A DNA stretch of 64,000 nucleotides from Fuscovulum blasticum DSM 2131 (GTDB lineage: Bacteria; Pseudomonadota; Alphaproteobacteria; Rhodobacterales; Rhodobacteraceae). The position numbers and the translations under genes were made by a program. The notes beneath the pieces are model-generated. The model saw only the letters and a program-made list of their open reading frames with translations, did no database searches and was not told where the DNA came from. Of this stretch, positions 8,730 through 17,109 are shown one piece after another (position 1 is the first letter of the stretch; each line of letters opens with the position of its first letter). Location: positions 62,001-126,000 of the forward strand of contig NZ_PZKE01000007.1 of NCBI RefSeq assembly GCF_003034965.1. The letters run 5' to 3'.

Positions 8730-9773
8730 ATGGCAAGCGTCGATGTAACGGTGCGGGGCGGTGGAATCTTTGGCCTGTCGGTGGCCTGGGCCTGCGCCCG
8801 GCGTGGCGCAAGGGTGCGGCTGATCGAGACGGGGCGCATTGGCGGTGGCTGCACCGGCGGGCTGGTGGGGGCGCTGGCGCCCCACGCGCCCGAGGCATGG
8901 AACCCCTTGAAGCAGTTTCAGTTCGAGGCGCTGAAACTGGCGCCCGGCTGGTGGCAGGCCGTGGCGCAGGCGGGCGGGAAAGACCCCGGCTATCTGCGGT
9001 CGGGCCGGTTGCAGCCGCTGGCGGATGAGGCCGCGGTGGCCGCCGCACGGGACCGGGTGGCCGCTGCGGCGCAGTTCTGGGGCGATTTTGCCGATTGGCA
9101 GGTGGTGCCCGCCACCGGCGCCGCGTGGGAGCCGGTCTCGCCCTCGGGCTGGCTGGTGCGCGACACGCTGACCGCGCGCCTGTCGCCGCGCGGGGCGGCG
9201 GCGGCACTTGAGGCGGCCTTGCGGGCGCACGGGGCCGAGATCGTGCTGGGGGAGGGGGAAGAGGCCGGCACCGTGGTCCATGCCACCGGGTTGGCCGGGC
9301 TGAACGAACTGTCCGCCGCCTTTGGCCGCAAGCTGGGGGCGGGCGTCAAGGGGCAGGCGCTGCGCCTGCGGTTCGACGCCCGCGATCAGCCGCAGGTCTT
9401 TGCCGCCGGAACCTTTGCCGTGCCCCATGCCGATGGCACCGTGGCCATAGGTTCCACCGCCGAGAATACCTGGACCACGGACGGGCCGGACGAACAGCTT
9501 GATGCCGTTCTGGCCCGTGCCGTGGCGATGATGCCGGTTCTGGCCGGGGCCGAGGTTCTGGAACGCTGGGCCGGGGTGCGGCCGCGCGCCAAAACGCGGG
9601 GGCCGGTGCTGGGGGCATGGCCAGGGCGGGCGGGGCATTTCATCGCCAATGGCGGCTTCAAGATCGGCTTTGGCGTCGCGCCCAAGGTGGGCGAGGTGCT
9701 GGCCGATCTGGTGCTGGACGGGCGCGAGACCGGCATCCCCGAGGCGATGCGGATCGAGGCGCTGCTGGCCTAA
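8730..9773 (+). CDS. FAD-dependent oxidoreductase, DAO family (probable MnmC2-like partner)
   Basis: A 347-residue flavoprotein of the D-amino-acid-oxidase/glycine-oxidase fold. VRGGGIFGLSVAWACARRGA is the FAD-binding beta-alpha-beta motif at the very N-terminus, and the C-terminal NGGFKIGFGVAPKVGEV is the second FAD contact region. It stands divergently 43 bp from mnmD. In many bacteria MnmC is one protein with a methyltransferase followed by a DAO-type domain that removes the carboxymethyl group from cmnm5U34, so I infer this gene is the separated second half. Alternatives are a ThiO-like glycine oxidase or another amine oxidase. ATG 8730 follows AGGAGACGGGCA. The stop overlaps the stop of the convergent gene by 4 nt. 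Confidence 0.75.
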   Translation: MASVDVTVRGGGIFGLSVAWACARRGARVRLIETGRIGGGCTGGLVGALAPHAPEAWNPLKQFQFEALKLAPGWWQAVAQAGGKDPGYLRSGRLQPLADEAAVAAARDRVAAAAQFWGDFADWQVVPATGAAWEPVSPSGWLVRDTLTARLSPRGAAAALEAALRAHGAEIVLGEGEEAGTVVHATGLAGLNELSAAFGRKLGAGVKGQALRLRFDARDQPQVFAAGTFAVPHADGTVAIGSTAENTWTTDGPDEQLDAVLARAVAMMPVLAGAEVLERWAGVRPRAKTRGPVLGAWPGRAGHFIANGGFKIGFGVAPKVGEVLADLVLDGRETGIPEAMRIEALLA

Positions 9774-11749
9774 AGCGCCAGCGCCAGCTTGCGGCCTTCG
9801 TGGAAGGCATAGGCGGCCAGCCGGGGCGCGGCGCAATCGCCGATGCGGTGGGTTTCCTTGCCGGGGAAGGATTCGGGGAACGGGTCGAAGCTGCGGTTGG
9901 TGGTGCACATCACCAGCGCGCTTGCGGGGATCTGGGTTTCCTCGCCGGTCAGCAGGCTGCGGACGGTGGCGCCGTTGCCGTGCCAGCGGGCGATCAGGCT
10001 TTCGGTGACAAAGCGCGCGCCCTTGGCGGCCAGTGCCCGGCGGGCGGCGCCATCGGCGGCGGTGCGGGAAATCTCTTTTCCGACATAGGGTTCCGGTGTG
10101 ACGATCGTCACCCGATGGCCCTGTTCCGCCAACCACCAGGCGGTGCCGACGCCGCGCCAGTTGCTGCCTTCGTCATACAGCATCACCTCGTTTCCGGGCC
10201 GCACCTCGCGCCGCAGAATGGCCTCGGGGCTGTGGACATGGCCGTTTTCAAGGCCGGGAAGCATGGGTTCGTGCGGGAGCCAGCGCTGGAACCCGCCCTC
10301 CTCCGGCAGCGAGCCGGAGGCCAAGATCACAGTATCGGCGGGGTGGGCGGCGATTTCGTCCGCGTCGAGGAAGGTGTTGAGCCGCAGGGTGACGCCCAGT
10401 TTCGCGAACTGGCGCTCATACCACTCCATCAGGTCCAGGATCTGCGCCCGGCGCGGCTGTTGCCCGGCCAGCCGGAACTGCCCGCCGATCACCGGCAAAG
10501 CCTCAACGATTTCAACGCTGTGCCCACGCTCGGCCGCGGCGCGGGCGGCTTCAAGCCCTGCCGGTCCGGCGCCGACGACCAGAAGGCTGCGCTTTTGGGT
10601 TGCGGGGGGGAAGCGGTCGCCGCCCCATTCGAATTCGCGGCCGGCCGAGGGGTTGATCAGGCAGGAAATCCAGTAGTCGCGCGAGCGGCGGCCCCAGCAC
10701 ATCTGGTTGCAGGAGATGCAGCCGCGGATGTCTTCGGCCCGGCCTTCCATCACCTTGCGGGCAAGGTGGGGGTCGGCGATCTGGCCGCGAACGATGGAGA
10801 CAAGATCGGCCTCGCCGGATGCGAGGATGGTTTCGGCGTTGTCCGGGGTGCGGATGCCGGCTTCCGAGGTGATGAGAGCGTGTTTGACGATGCCTTTCAA
10901 CCGGGCCGTCAGCGGGGTGGTCAGCTTTTCGGCATGGGTGAAGGGCGGGATGATGCGTTCGAAATCCAGGTAGCTGCCGGCGCCCACCGTCACATAGTCA
11001 ACATGGCCGGTGGCATCGTGCAGGGCAATGATTTCACACAGGTTTTCCGCTGAAAGCGTGACCTCGGAAAACACCTCGGAATAGCTGATGGCGAGGCCGA
11101 TCACGAAGTCTTCGCCGCAGGTGCGGCGGATGCGGTCGATCAGGGTGCGGGAGAAGCGGGTGCGGTTTTCAAGGCTGCCGCCCCAGTCGTCATCGCGGGT
11201 GTTGGACCAGGGCGTCCAGAACTGGTCAAGCAGGGAGTGATAGGCTGCCCAGACCTCGACCCCGTCGAAGCCGCAGGCCTTGGCGCGGACGGCGGCGGCG
11301 ACGTGGGCATCCAGCACCTCGTTGATTTCATTGACAGTCATCCGGTGGCTGCCGTCGCTGTCATGGTAGGAGGGGCCGCCCGAGGGGCTGAAATGCGGTT
11401 GGAAGGACAGGTCGGAATCGCCATGGGCGCCAACGTGGTAGATCTGCTGGATCACCACGGCCCCGGCCGCGCGGACTTCATCGGTAATGCGTTGAAAATG
11501 CGGGATGATCTGGTCAGACTCGGGCAGAAGGTTGCCCCGGGTCAGAACGCCGGTGCGATGCGCCGGGACGGGTTCGCAGACCACCATGGCCGCCCCGCCA
11601 AGGGCCCGTTCCAGAAGGTATTTTCCCTGCCGCGGGCCGGGAAGGCCCATGTCCGACATGTTGTTGGTATGGGCCCCGAACACGATGCGGTTGCGCAGGG
11701 TATGGCCGCGCAGCGACAGTGGCGAGGTGAGGTGGCGATGCTGGGTCAT
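9770..11749 (-). CDS. NADH:flavin oxidoreductase (dienoyl-CoA reductase / trimethylamine dehydrogenase type)
   Basis: A 659-residue iron-sulfur flavoprotein. Residues ~1-340 are an old-yellow-enzyme TIM barrel that binds FMN (LRNRIVFGAHTNNMSDMGLP). Cysteines 344, 347, 351 and 363 have the spacing that ligates the 4Fe-4S cluster. Residues ~388 onward (LLVVGAGPAGLEAARAAAER) form the FAD/NAD(P)H domains. This layout is shared by 2,4-dienoyl-CoA reductase, trimethylamine dehydrogenase and N-methylproline demethylases; the substrate is not decided here. Start ATG 11749 precedes the barrel; a longer reading through the 11872 palindrome is unlikely. An aldehyde dehydrogenase lies upstream on the same strand, which would fit a demethylase releasing an aldehyde (inference). 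Confidence 0.85.
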   Translation of the reverse strand: MTQHRHLTSPLSLRGHTLRNRIVFGAHTNNMSDMGLPGPRQGKYLLERALGGAAMVVCEPVPAHRTGVLTRGNLLPESDQIIPHFQRITDEVRAAGAVVIQQIYHVGAHGDSDLSFQPHFSPSGGPSYHDSDGSHRMTVNEINEVLDAHVAAAVRAKACGFDGVEVWAAYHSLLDQFWTPWSNTRDDDWGGSLENRTRFSRTLIDRIRRTCGEDFVIGLAISYSEVFSEVTLSAENLCEIIALHDATGHVDYVTVGAGSYLDFERIIPPFTHAEKLTTPLTARLKGIVKHALITSEAGIRTPDNAETILASGEADLVSIVRGQIADPHLARKVMEGRAEDIRGCISCNQMCWGRRSRDYWISCLINPSAGREFEWGGDRFPPATQKRSLLVVGAGPAGLEAARAAAERGHSVEIVEALPVIGGQFRLAGQQPRRAQILDLMEWYERQFAKLGVTLRLNTFLDADEIAAHPADTVILASGSLPEEGGFQRWLPHEPMLPGLENGHVHSPEAILRREVRPGNEVMLYDEGSNWRGVGTAWWLAEQGHRVTIVTPEPYVGKEISRTAADGAARRALAAKGARFVTESLIARWHGNGATVRSLLTGEETQIPASALVMCTTNRSFDPFPESFPGKETHRIGDCAAPRLAAYAFHEGRKLALAL

Positions 11750-11871
11750 GGGCGGCCTCCGGCTTGTCCGAAGGCTAGCGCGGGGGGTGCCGCGGGGTTG
11801 CCCGAAAACGGCATGGAATGGCCGCAAAAGGCCCATCACTTGCGTCTGCGGCACGTCTGCCCTGCGTATGA

Positions 11872-11900
11872 CTGACGTATGGCAGACAGCCATACGTCAG
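11872..11900. promoter_or_regulatory. Perfect 12-bp palindrome between two oxidoreductase genes
   Basis: CTGACGTATGGC, spacer AGACA, GCCATACGTCAG. It sits between the aldehyde dehydrogenase stop (11911) and the flavin oxidoreductase start (11749), both on the minus strand. No T-run follows on either strand, which argues against a terminator and for an operator, or a processing hairpin. Additional GTATG sits 2 bp outside. Confidence 0.5.
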
Positions 11901-11910
11901 CGCAGCCGCC

Positions 11911-13365
11911 TTACAGGGTGAAATCGTAGCCCGAGATCCCCTTGGGTTCGAGGAATTCCTCAAGCCCCCAGATGCCGCCTTCGCGGGCCCGGCCCGATTG
12001 CTTGACCCCGCCGAAGAAGCTGCCGGCGCCCCGGGACTTGCCGTTGGTTTCCACCATGCCCGAGCGCAACTGGCGGGCCAGCCGGTTGGTGCGGGCGGGA
12101 TCGCCGGACTGCACATAGTTGGTCAGGCCATAGGGCGTGTCATTGGCGATCTGCACGGCCTCGGACTCGGTCTCGAAGGGGATGATCGACAGGACCGGGC
12201 CGAAGATCTCTTCCCGCTCGATGGTCATGCCGGGCTTCACATCGGCAAAGATCGTGGGCTTGACATAGAAGCCACGGTTGAAGCCATCGGGCAGGCCGGG
12301 GCCGCCGGCCACCAGACGGGCGCCTTCCTCGATGCCCTTTTCGATATAGCCCTGGATCTGGTCCCACTGGCGCTTGTTCACCACCGGGCCGATATGGGGG
12401 CCGCGTTCATGCGCGGGGCCGACCTTGATGCTGTTGGCCACTTCGGCGGCCTTCGCGACCGTCTGGTCATAGACCGACCGTTCCACCAGCAGGCGCGAGG
12501 GCGCGTTGCAGCTTTGGCCGGTGTTTTCCATCATCCGGCGCACGCTGCGTTCCACGGCCTTGTCATCGGCATCGGCGAACAGCAGGTTCGCCCCCTTGCC
12601 GCCCAGTTCCAGCGTGACGCGCTTGAGCGTGTCGGCGGCGGCCTTCGAGATGGCGCGGCCGGCGCGGGTGGAGCCGGTGAAGGAGATCATCTCGACATCG
12701 GGGTGGGTGGAAAGCTGGGTGCCGACGCCCGGCCCATCACCGTTGACCAGGTTGAACACGCCCGGCGGGATGCCGGCATCATGGCAGAATTCCGCGAAGA
12801 GCATCGCGTTCAGCGGGCTTTCCTCGGACGGTTTCAGCACGCAGGTACAGCCGGCCAGCATGGCCGGAATGGCCTTGAGCGCGATCTGGTTCACCGGCCA
12901 GTTCCAGGGCGTGATCAGCCCGACAACGCCGATCGGTTCCAGCGCCACGGCCGGTTGCGGCCGGTCGCGCGGAAGGCTGGGGTCAAGCGGGCGAATCCAT
13001 TCGATATGCTCGAACGCCTTGAGGAAGTTGCCGGTGTGCCAGGGCAGGCAGGGCGCCTGATCGGACAGGGCAAAGTCGATGGGCGCGCCCATTTCCATGC
13101 TGATGGCTTCGGCAAATTCCTGCAGGCGCTTTTCGTATTGCACCAGGATGCCGCGCACGAGGCGGGCGCGTTCGGCGGGCGGCGTGGCGGCCCAGGCCGG
13201 GAAGGCGGCCTTGGCGGCGGCGACGGCGGCATCGGTATCGGCCTGATCGCCCAGGCTGATGACGGCGCAGGGTTCCTCGGTCGAGGGGTTGATGACCTGA
13301 CAGTCGCGGGGCTTGGCCGGGGCGACCCAGCGGCCGTTGATATAGAAATCGCGCTTGGTAAGCAT
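11911..13365 (-). CDS. NAD(P)-dependent aldehyde dehydrogenase
   Basis: A 484-residue enzyme oxidising an aldehyde to its acid. LITPWNWPVNQIALK, SFTGSTRAGRAI (NAD-binding), LELGGKGANLLF (general base Glu) and NTGQSCNAPSRLLVE (catalytic Cys) occur in the normal order for the superfamily. Start ATG 13365 gives MLTKRDFYINGRWV, the usual N-terminus; upstream sequence is low-quality coding. It may be cotranscribed with the flavin oxidoreductase 161 bp downstream. Substrate unknown. The peroxiredoxin gene starts divergently at 13604. Confidence 0.9.
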   Translation of the reverse strand: MLTKRDFYINGRWVAPAKPRDCQVINPSTEEPCAVISLGDQADTDAAVAAAKAAFPAWAATPPAERARLVRGILVQYEKRLQEFAEAISMEMGAPIDFALSDQAPCLPWHTGNFLKAFEHIEWIRPLDPSLPRDRPQPAVALEPIGVVGLITPWNWPVNQIALKAIPAMLAGCTCVLKPSEESPLNAMLFAEFCHDAGIPPGVFNLVNGDGPGVGTQLSTHPDVEMISFTGSTRAGRAISKAAADTLKRVTLELGGKGANLLFADADDKAVERSVRRMMENTGQSCNAPSRLLVERSVYDQTVAKAAEVANSIKVGPAHERGPHIGPVVNKRQWDQIQGYIEKGIEEGARLVAGGPGLPDGFNRGFYVKPTIFADVKPGMTIEREEIFGPVLSIIPFETESEAVQIANDTPYGLTNYVQSGDPARTNRLARQLRSGMVETNGKSRGAGSFFGGVKQSGRAREGGIWGLEEFLEPKGISGYDFTL

Positions 13366-13603
13366 GGCATCCTCGAGGGGGCGGGAAGGGGATTTGATCA
13401 AACATGGCGTGTCAGCCCCGCTTTCGCAAGCCGGGGACCGACGCCGCCGCGTCGGGATTGGCCGGGGGGTTGCGGGAACGGGCGTGATGCCTTGGCGGGT
13501 TTGGGCGGAACAGTGTTCTCTTTTCCCGGCAACTCCGGCGGGGGGGGTGAAACCGCGTTCCGAATGGTCTATCTGAAAGGCCGGAATCTGACCGAGGAAC
13601 ATC

Positions 13604-14260
13604 ATGTCCGTTCGCATCAATGACATCGCCCCCGACTTCACCGCCGAATCGACCGCCGGGACGATCCGGTTCCATGACTGGCTGGGCGGCAGCTATGCCA
13701 TCATCTTCAGCCACCCGCGCGATTTCACCCCGGTCTGCACGACCGAGTTCGGCGCCGTGGCACAGCTTGCGGGCGAATTCGCCAAGCGCAACACCAAGGT
13801 GATCGGCGTTTCGGTGGACAGCGTGGCCGACCACGAGAAGTGGAAGCGCGACATCGAGGCCTTTGGCGGCGCCCCGGCCGAGTTTCCGATCATCGACGAC
13901 ACCAGCCTGACCGTGGCCAAGGCCTATGACATGCTGCCGGCGGAATACTACCTGCCGACCGAAGGCCGCACCCCGGCGAACACCGCGACGGTGCGCACGG
14001 TCTATATCGTGGGGCCGGACAAGAAGGTGCGGCTGACCATGACCTATCCGATGAGCGTGGGCCGCAACTTTGCCGAGATCCTGCGCGCGCTGGATGCTGT
14101 GCAGGCCACCGATGGCGTACCCTTTGCCACGCCCGCGAACTGGGTGCCGGGGCAGGACGTGATTGTCGCCCTGTCGGTGCCGACGGACGAGGCGCGGGCG
14201 AAATATGGCGAGCTGGACATCAAGCTGCCCTATCTGCGCTTCGCCAAGCGCCCGGTCTGA
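13604..14260 (+). CDS. 1-Cys peroxiredoxin (Prx6/AhpC-like)
   Basis: A 218-residue thiol peroxidase that reduces hydrogen or organic peroxides. PRDFTPVCTTEFG holds the peroxidatic cysteine at residue 45, which is the only cysteine in the protein, so it is of the 1-Cys class and has no resolving cysteine of its own. The C-terminal arm with PANWVPGQDVIV and LPYLRFAKRPV is typical of Prx6. ATG 13604 follows GAGGAACATC. Single gene, divergent from the aldehyde dehydrogenase and convergent with the disrupted OmpA gene. Confidence 0.92.
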   Translation: MSVRINDIAPDFTAESTAGTIRFHDWLGGSYAIIFSHPRDFTPVCTTEFGAVAQLAGEFAKRNTKVIGVSVDSVADHEKWKRDIEAFGGAPAEFPIIDDTSLTVAKAYDMLPAEYYLPTEGRTPANTATVRTVYIVGPDKKVRLTMTYPMSVGRNFAEILRALDAVQATDGVPFATPANWVPGQDVIVALSVPTDEARAKYGELDIKLPYLRFAKRPV

Positions 14261-14267
14261 ACCGGGC

Positions 14268-14294
14268 GGCCCGCGCCTTGGACTGGCGCGGGCC
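14268..14294. terminator. GC-rich hairpin between convergent genes
   Basis: GGCCCGCGCC, seven bases, GGCGCGGGCC. A 10-bp stem in the 51-bp gap between the peroxiredoxin stop and the OmpA-family stop; there is no clear T-run, so termination may be weak. Confidence 0.45.
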
Positions 14295-14311
14295 TCTGGC
14301 GCGGGCTTTGG

Positions 14312-15148
14312 TCAGTCCGCGCGCTCGACCAACTCGACCCGGCGGTTAAGGCTGCGCCCTGCCTCGGTTGTGTTGCTGGCGCGGGGTGCGTAAAGCCCCA
14401 TCCCGGCCGCGCCCAGCCTTTCCCCGGCGATCCCGGCCTGAACCAGCGCCGCGACCACCGCCTGCGCACGCTGTTCGGACAAGGCCTGATTGGTTGCGGG
14501 ATCACCGACCCAGTCGGTGTGGCCGACGATATAGACCTTCAGGCCCGGGTTTTCGGTCAGAAGCTTGACCATTTCGGCAATGGCAGGCTTGGCTTCGGGC
14601 GTCAGGGTGGCCGTGCCGAAATCGAAGTATACATTGTCCAGCGCGACGTGCCCTTCGTCCGTGATGCCCTTTGCCATCGCCGCAGCGTCGATCATCTTTT
14701 CGGCCAGTGCGGCTGAGGTGATCAGGTCGATATGCACCGCCGCGCGGCCTGCGGCCTGACCCGAGATCGAACTCTCCTGGTTCTGAGCGACATAGACGGC
14801 GATATGACGGGTGCCATCGGCGGAACGGGCCGCCAGATAATGCTCTTCTCCCGCGATATACAGCGCGAACTCTGACTGCGCCTTCAGGTTCTTCAGCTTT
14901 CGGTCGGGACCATAGATCACCGTCTTGCCAAGCAGGGCGTTCGGGCTGCCACAGGCGCGCTCGACGCATTCGAACAGGATGTCGAAGCCGCCCTGCACAA
15001 GCGCGTTGCGGTAGTTGCTGAACAGGTCAAACGCACTGGTCCCTTCGGGGCCAACATAAAGCCTGCGTTGCAGTGTGCCTTCGATTGCCACAGTGTCGCC
15101 CTTCGCGCGGCCCTTCAGCGGGCCGGTGATCAGGTCAAGGGCGGTGAA
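14312..15148 (-). pseudogene. OmpA-family protein, 3' part, interrupted by the Tn7-like element
   Basis: This is the downstream part of a gene whose 5' part lies at 50549-50730. Read on the minus strand from the transposon edge it is open, giving TALDLITGPLKGRAKGDTV, then a ~110-residue region of unknown fold and a C-terminal OmpA peptidoglycan-binding domain (VYFDFGTATLTPEAKPAIAEM, VGHTDWVGDP, RAQAVVAALV, LNRRVELV). Removing the transposon and one copy of the 5-bp duplication gives 1014 nt, exactly 338 codons including stop. The intact protein would be exported by the signal peptide in the other half and bind peptidoglycan at the outer membrane or periplasm. A GTG at 15091 could start a leaderless fragment, but this has no signal peptide. 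Confidence 0.88.
15144..15148. repeat. Target-site duplication, left copy (GTGAA)
   Basis: GTGAA directly abuts the left transposon tip and is repeated at 50549-50553 after the right tip. Five base pairs is the length made by Tn7 and Tn5053-type transposases. Confidence 0.92.
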
Positions 15149-15175
15149 TGTCAGGCGACACGGGTAAGTATCGCA
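15149..15175 (+). repeat. Left terminal inverted repeat (27 bp)
   Basis: Begins TGTCAGGCGACACGGGTAAG and matches the reverse complement of 50522-50548 at all 27 positions; identity stops at position 28. Confidence 0.95.
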
Positions 15176-15188
15176 AACGACGCTGAGA

Positions 15189-15218
15189 TTATCTCAAACG
15201 ACATGCGAATCTATCTCA
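15189..15218 (+). repeat. Left subterminal repeat (probable TnsB site)
   Basis: A 30-bp block with core TTATCTCAAACGACAT. It matches the reverse complement of 50435-50464 with two mismatches. It has itself a repeated TATCTCA at each end. It starts 40 bp inside the left tip. By analogy with Tn7, internal repeats like this bind TnsB. Confidence 0.8.
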
Positions 15219-15265
15219 ACCCTGATGTCTGCGCGTCAGCCTGAGCTGCTGCCGGCATCTCAGAT

Positions 15266-15299
15266 GACAAAAGATAACCCCGCCGAATGACCGGCGGGG
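15266..15299 (-). terminator. Terminator of the tns operon
   Basis: On the minus strand, CCCCGCCG, six bases, CGGCGGGG followed by TTATCTTTTGTC. It begins 23 bp after the tniQ stop and lies between the operon and the left end. Confidence 0.7.
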
Positions 15300-15321
15300 G
15301 AGGGCGGAGGTGCTTACCAGA

Positions 15322-17109
15322 TCACGCGATGACGGGGGAAACTTCCTCCCGCAGATAGATTTTGCTGCATTGCGGCGGAAGGGGGATCGGTTGGATGCCA
15401 GCCCTCTCTAGCCTGGAGGAGACATGCCTAGCTTGTGTCCCGATGTCGTAAGCCATCAATCCGAGCGGGAGATAACGCGATAGGAACCAATCAAGTTGTT
15501 CCGGCGCGACGATTGACATCCACTTTCGTGATCGCGGCGATCGAACGCGGGTGCTTTCGATCATTTTTTTACGGAAGATTACGCTGATGGTCTGGCAGTT
15601 TATGTGCAACGCCTTACGAACCTGCTTTCGACTCAAGCCCTCGACGGGCCGGCTTGCGAAAACATCCAACACTTCGTTCAGATCCAGATGAATCGCACGA
15701 AACCCTTTCGCGCCCCTAAGCCTAAACGCTTTCTTGAACGTCCCTTTTGCCAAAGCGTGAAGCAGTTCAACACTCTGGACTTTTGCCCTACGACCTATGT
15801 GTTGCAAGGCAAATGCTCCGGCTGGCACGTTATCTGCAAGGGGAGCACGAAAAGTGACACTGTTCCAGAACGCGTCGAGATCTTCACGTCGAAAGAGTTT
15901 GCCAAGGCCTGGCAATGACAGCGAATATTGCAGCAGGTCTGCGTCAACCAGTCTGTCGATAAGAGAGACATGAACTCCAAACTTCCGGCTTGCTTCGACT
16001 CGATCGAGGCCGGACGCAAGGACCTCAAGTTCCTTCGTGTAAGAACCCTTTGCAACTCGCCGATGCTCGTCATCAGCTACTACGATTGCACGTTGAAACC
16101 TTGAGATCCGACCTGGGGTCAGACCATATTCGTTGCCAAGTTCGTTCCAACTGTACCATCGCCGCTCGGCACACATCCGACCGAGCACCATTTGTCCTGG
16201 CGCGATGGGGTAGCTTGCAAGAACAAAGTTCTGAAAGTGATCCAGCACCGTCCTGTAGCGATCTGGGTAAGTTAGGCGTTGTAGCCAGCGGGTAAAGAAT
16301 CCAAAGTCGGTATAAAATCCACCATTTCGACTTTGCGAGCGACACCGTACAGATTCGTACGCATTCCGAAGCTCGTCCCGCCCTTTGACACAGACAGAAA
16401 AGCCGACGCCACAAGCTTCTGCCAAAGTCATTGAATCCAGTGTGTTTGATCGCACAGATGGCCCCTTGAGCAGCAAAACACCAACGTTTTCACACAGCCG
16501 CGCGGCTACATCGATTGAGAGATCATCCAGCCACGCACAGCGAATATCATGCGCATTTTCGTAAATTCTTTCAGATAGATAGCGAGCAAACTGCGAGGGC
16601 TGTGACCCCAGTTCGCGGCGGAGTGCTGCAATACCACCATATTCGGCCATCCGACCTGCAAAGTCATGTGGGCTACGTGGATAGCACGGTATCGCAAGCC
16701 TATGAAGAAGCAAGCCGTGCATCGGACAGCAATTCACCGAATCGAGTTGCCATAAGGGGCGCCCCCAAGTTCTGCCCTGATGGCCGATGTCATCTTCACA
16801 GCAGGCAGGGCAGAACTTCAGCCTCGAACGATCGAGGAAGGAAACAGGAAGCCTGTTGCCCATCAAGCCGAAGAAACCCGAGCCGAGGGGTTTATAGCTG
16901 TGCGAAGTCAGCTCCTCGGGATCGACCCCGGTTAAATCAGCCAAATCTTGGACTGCTTCCAATTCCAGCTGCAAGATGCTGCTCCAGGATAAACCCATAT
17001 CTTGGACAAAGTCCTGCACGTAACGCGAGCCGTTCTTCTGGGCAACGTGCGAAACAAAGGATGGCAGAGTCTCCTGCGGCAGCATGGATAAGGTCAGGCC
17101 AAGCCTCAT
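15322..17109 (-). CDS. tniQ: TniQ/TnsD-family transposition target selector
   Basis: A 595-residue protein. The N-terminal ~170 residues are a TniQ domain: LTLSMLPQETLPSFVSHVA, then the zinc-ligand cluster KFCPACCEDD and WQLDSVNCCPMHG. The C-terminal half has helix-turn-helix-like stretches (SRKQVRKALHINCQTISVIF), as expected of a TnsD-type DNA-binding target selector. In Tn7, TnsD binds the attachment site and recruits TnsC. Its ATG overlaps the tnsC stop (ATGA), so translation is coupled. No second TniQ or TnsE is present. The large C-terminal part makes it TnsD-like rather than the short TniQ of CRISPR-associated transposons. Confidence 0.88.
   Translation of the reverse strand: MRLGLTLSMLPQETLPSFVSHVAQKNGSRYVQDFVQDMGLSWSSILQLELEAVQDLADLTGVDPEELTSHSYKPLGSGFFGLMGNRLPVSFLDRSRLKFCPACCEDDIGHQGRTWGRPLWQLDSVNCCPMHGLLLHRLAIPCYPRSPHDFAGRMAEYGGIAALRRELGSQPSQFARYLSERIYENAHDIRCAWLDDLSIDVAARLCENVGVLLLKGPSVRSNTLDSMTLAEACGVGFSVCVKGRDELRNAYESVRCRSQSRNGGFYTDFGFFTRWLQRLTYPDRYRTVLDHFQNFVLASYPIAPGQMVLGRMCAERRWYSWNELGNEYGLTPGRISRFQRAIVVADDEHRRVAKGSYTKELEVLASGLDRVEASRKFGVHVSLIDRLVDADLLQYSLSLPGLGKLFRREDLDAFWNSVTFRAPLADNVPAGAFALQHIGRRAKVQSVELLHALAKGTFKKAFRLRGAKGFRAIHLDLNEVLDVFASRPVEGLSRKQVRKALHINCQTISVIFRKKMIESTRVRSPRSRKWMSIVAPEQLDWFLSRYLPLGLMAYDIGTQARHVSSRLERAGIQPIPLPPQCSKIYLREEVSPVIA

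Noticed and set aside
15091..15091. GTG start for an intact short OmpA protein
   Set aside because: The frame is open upstream up to the transposon and its missing N-terminus with signal peptide is found at 50730, so it is a fragment.
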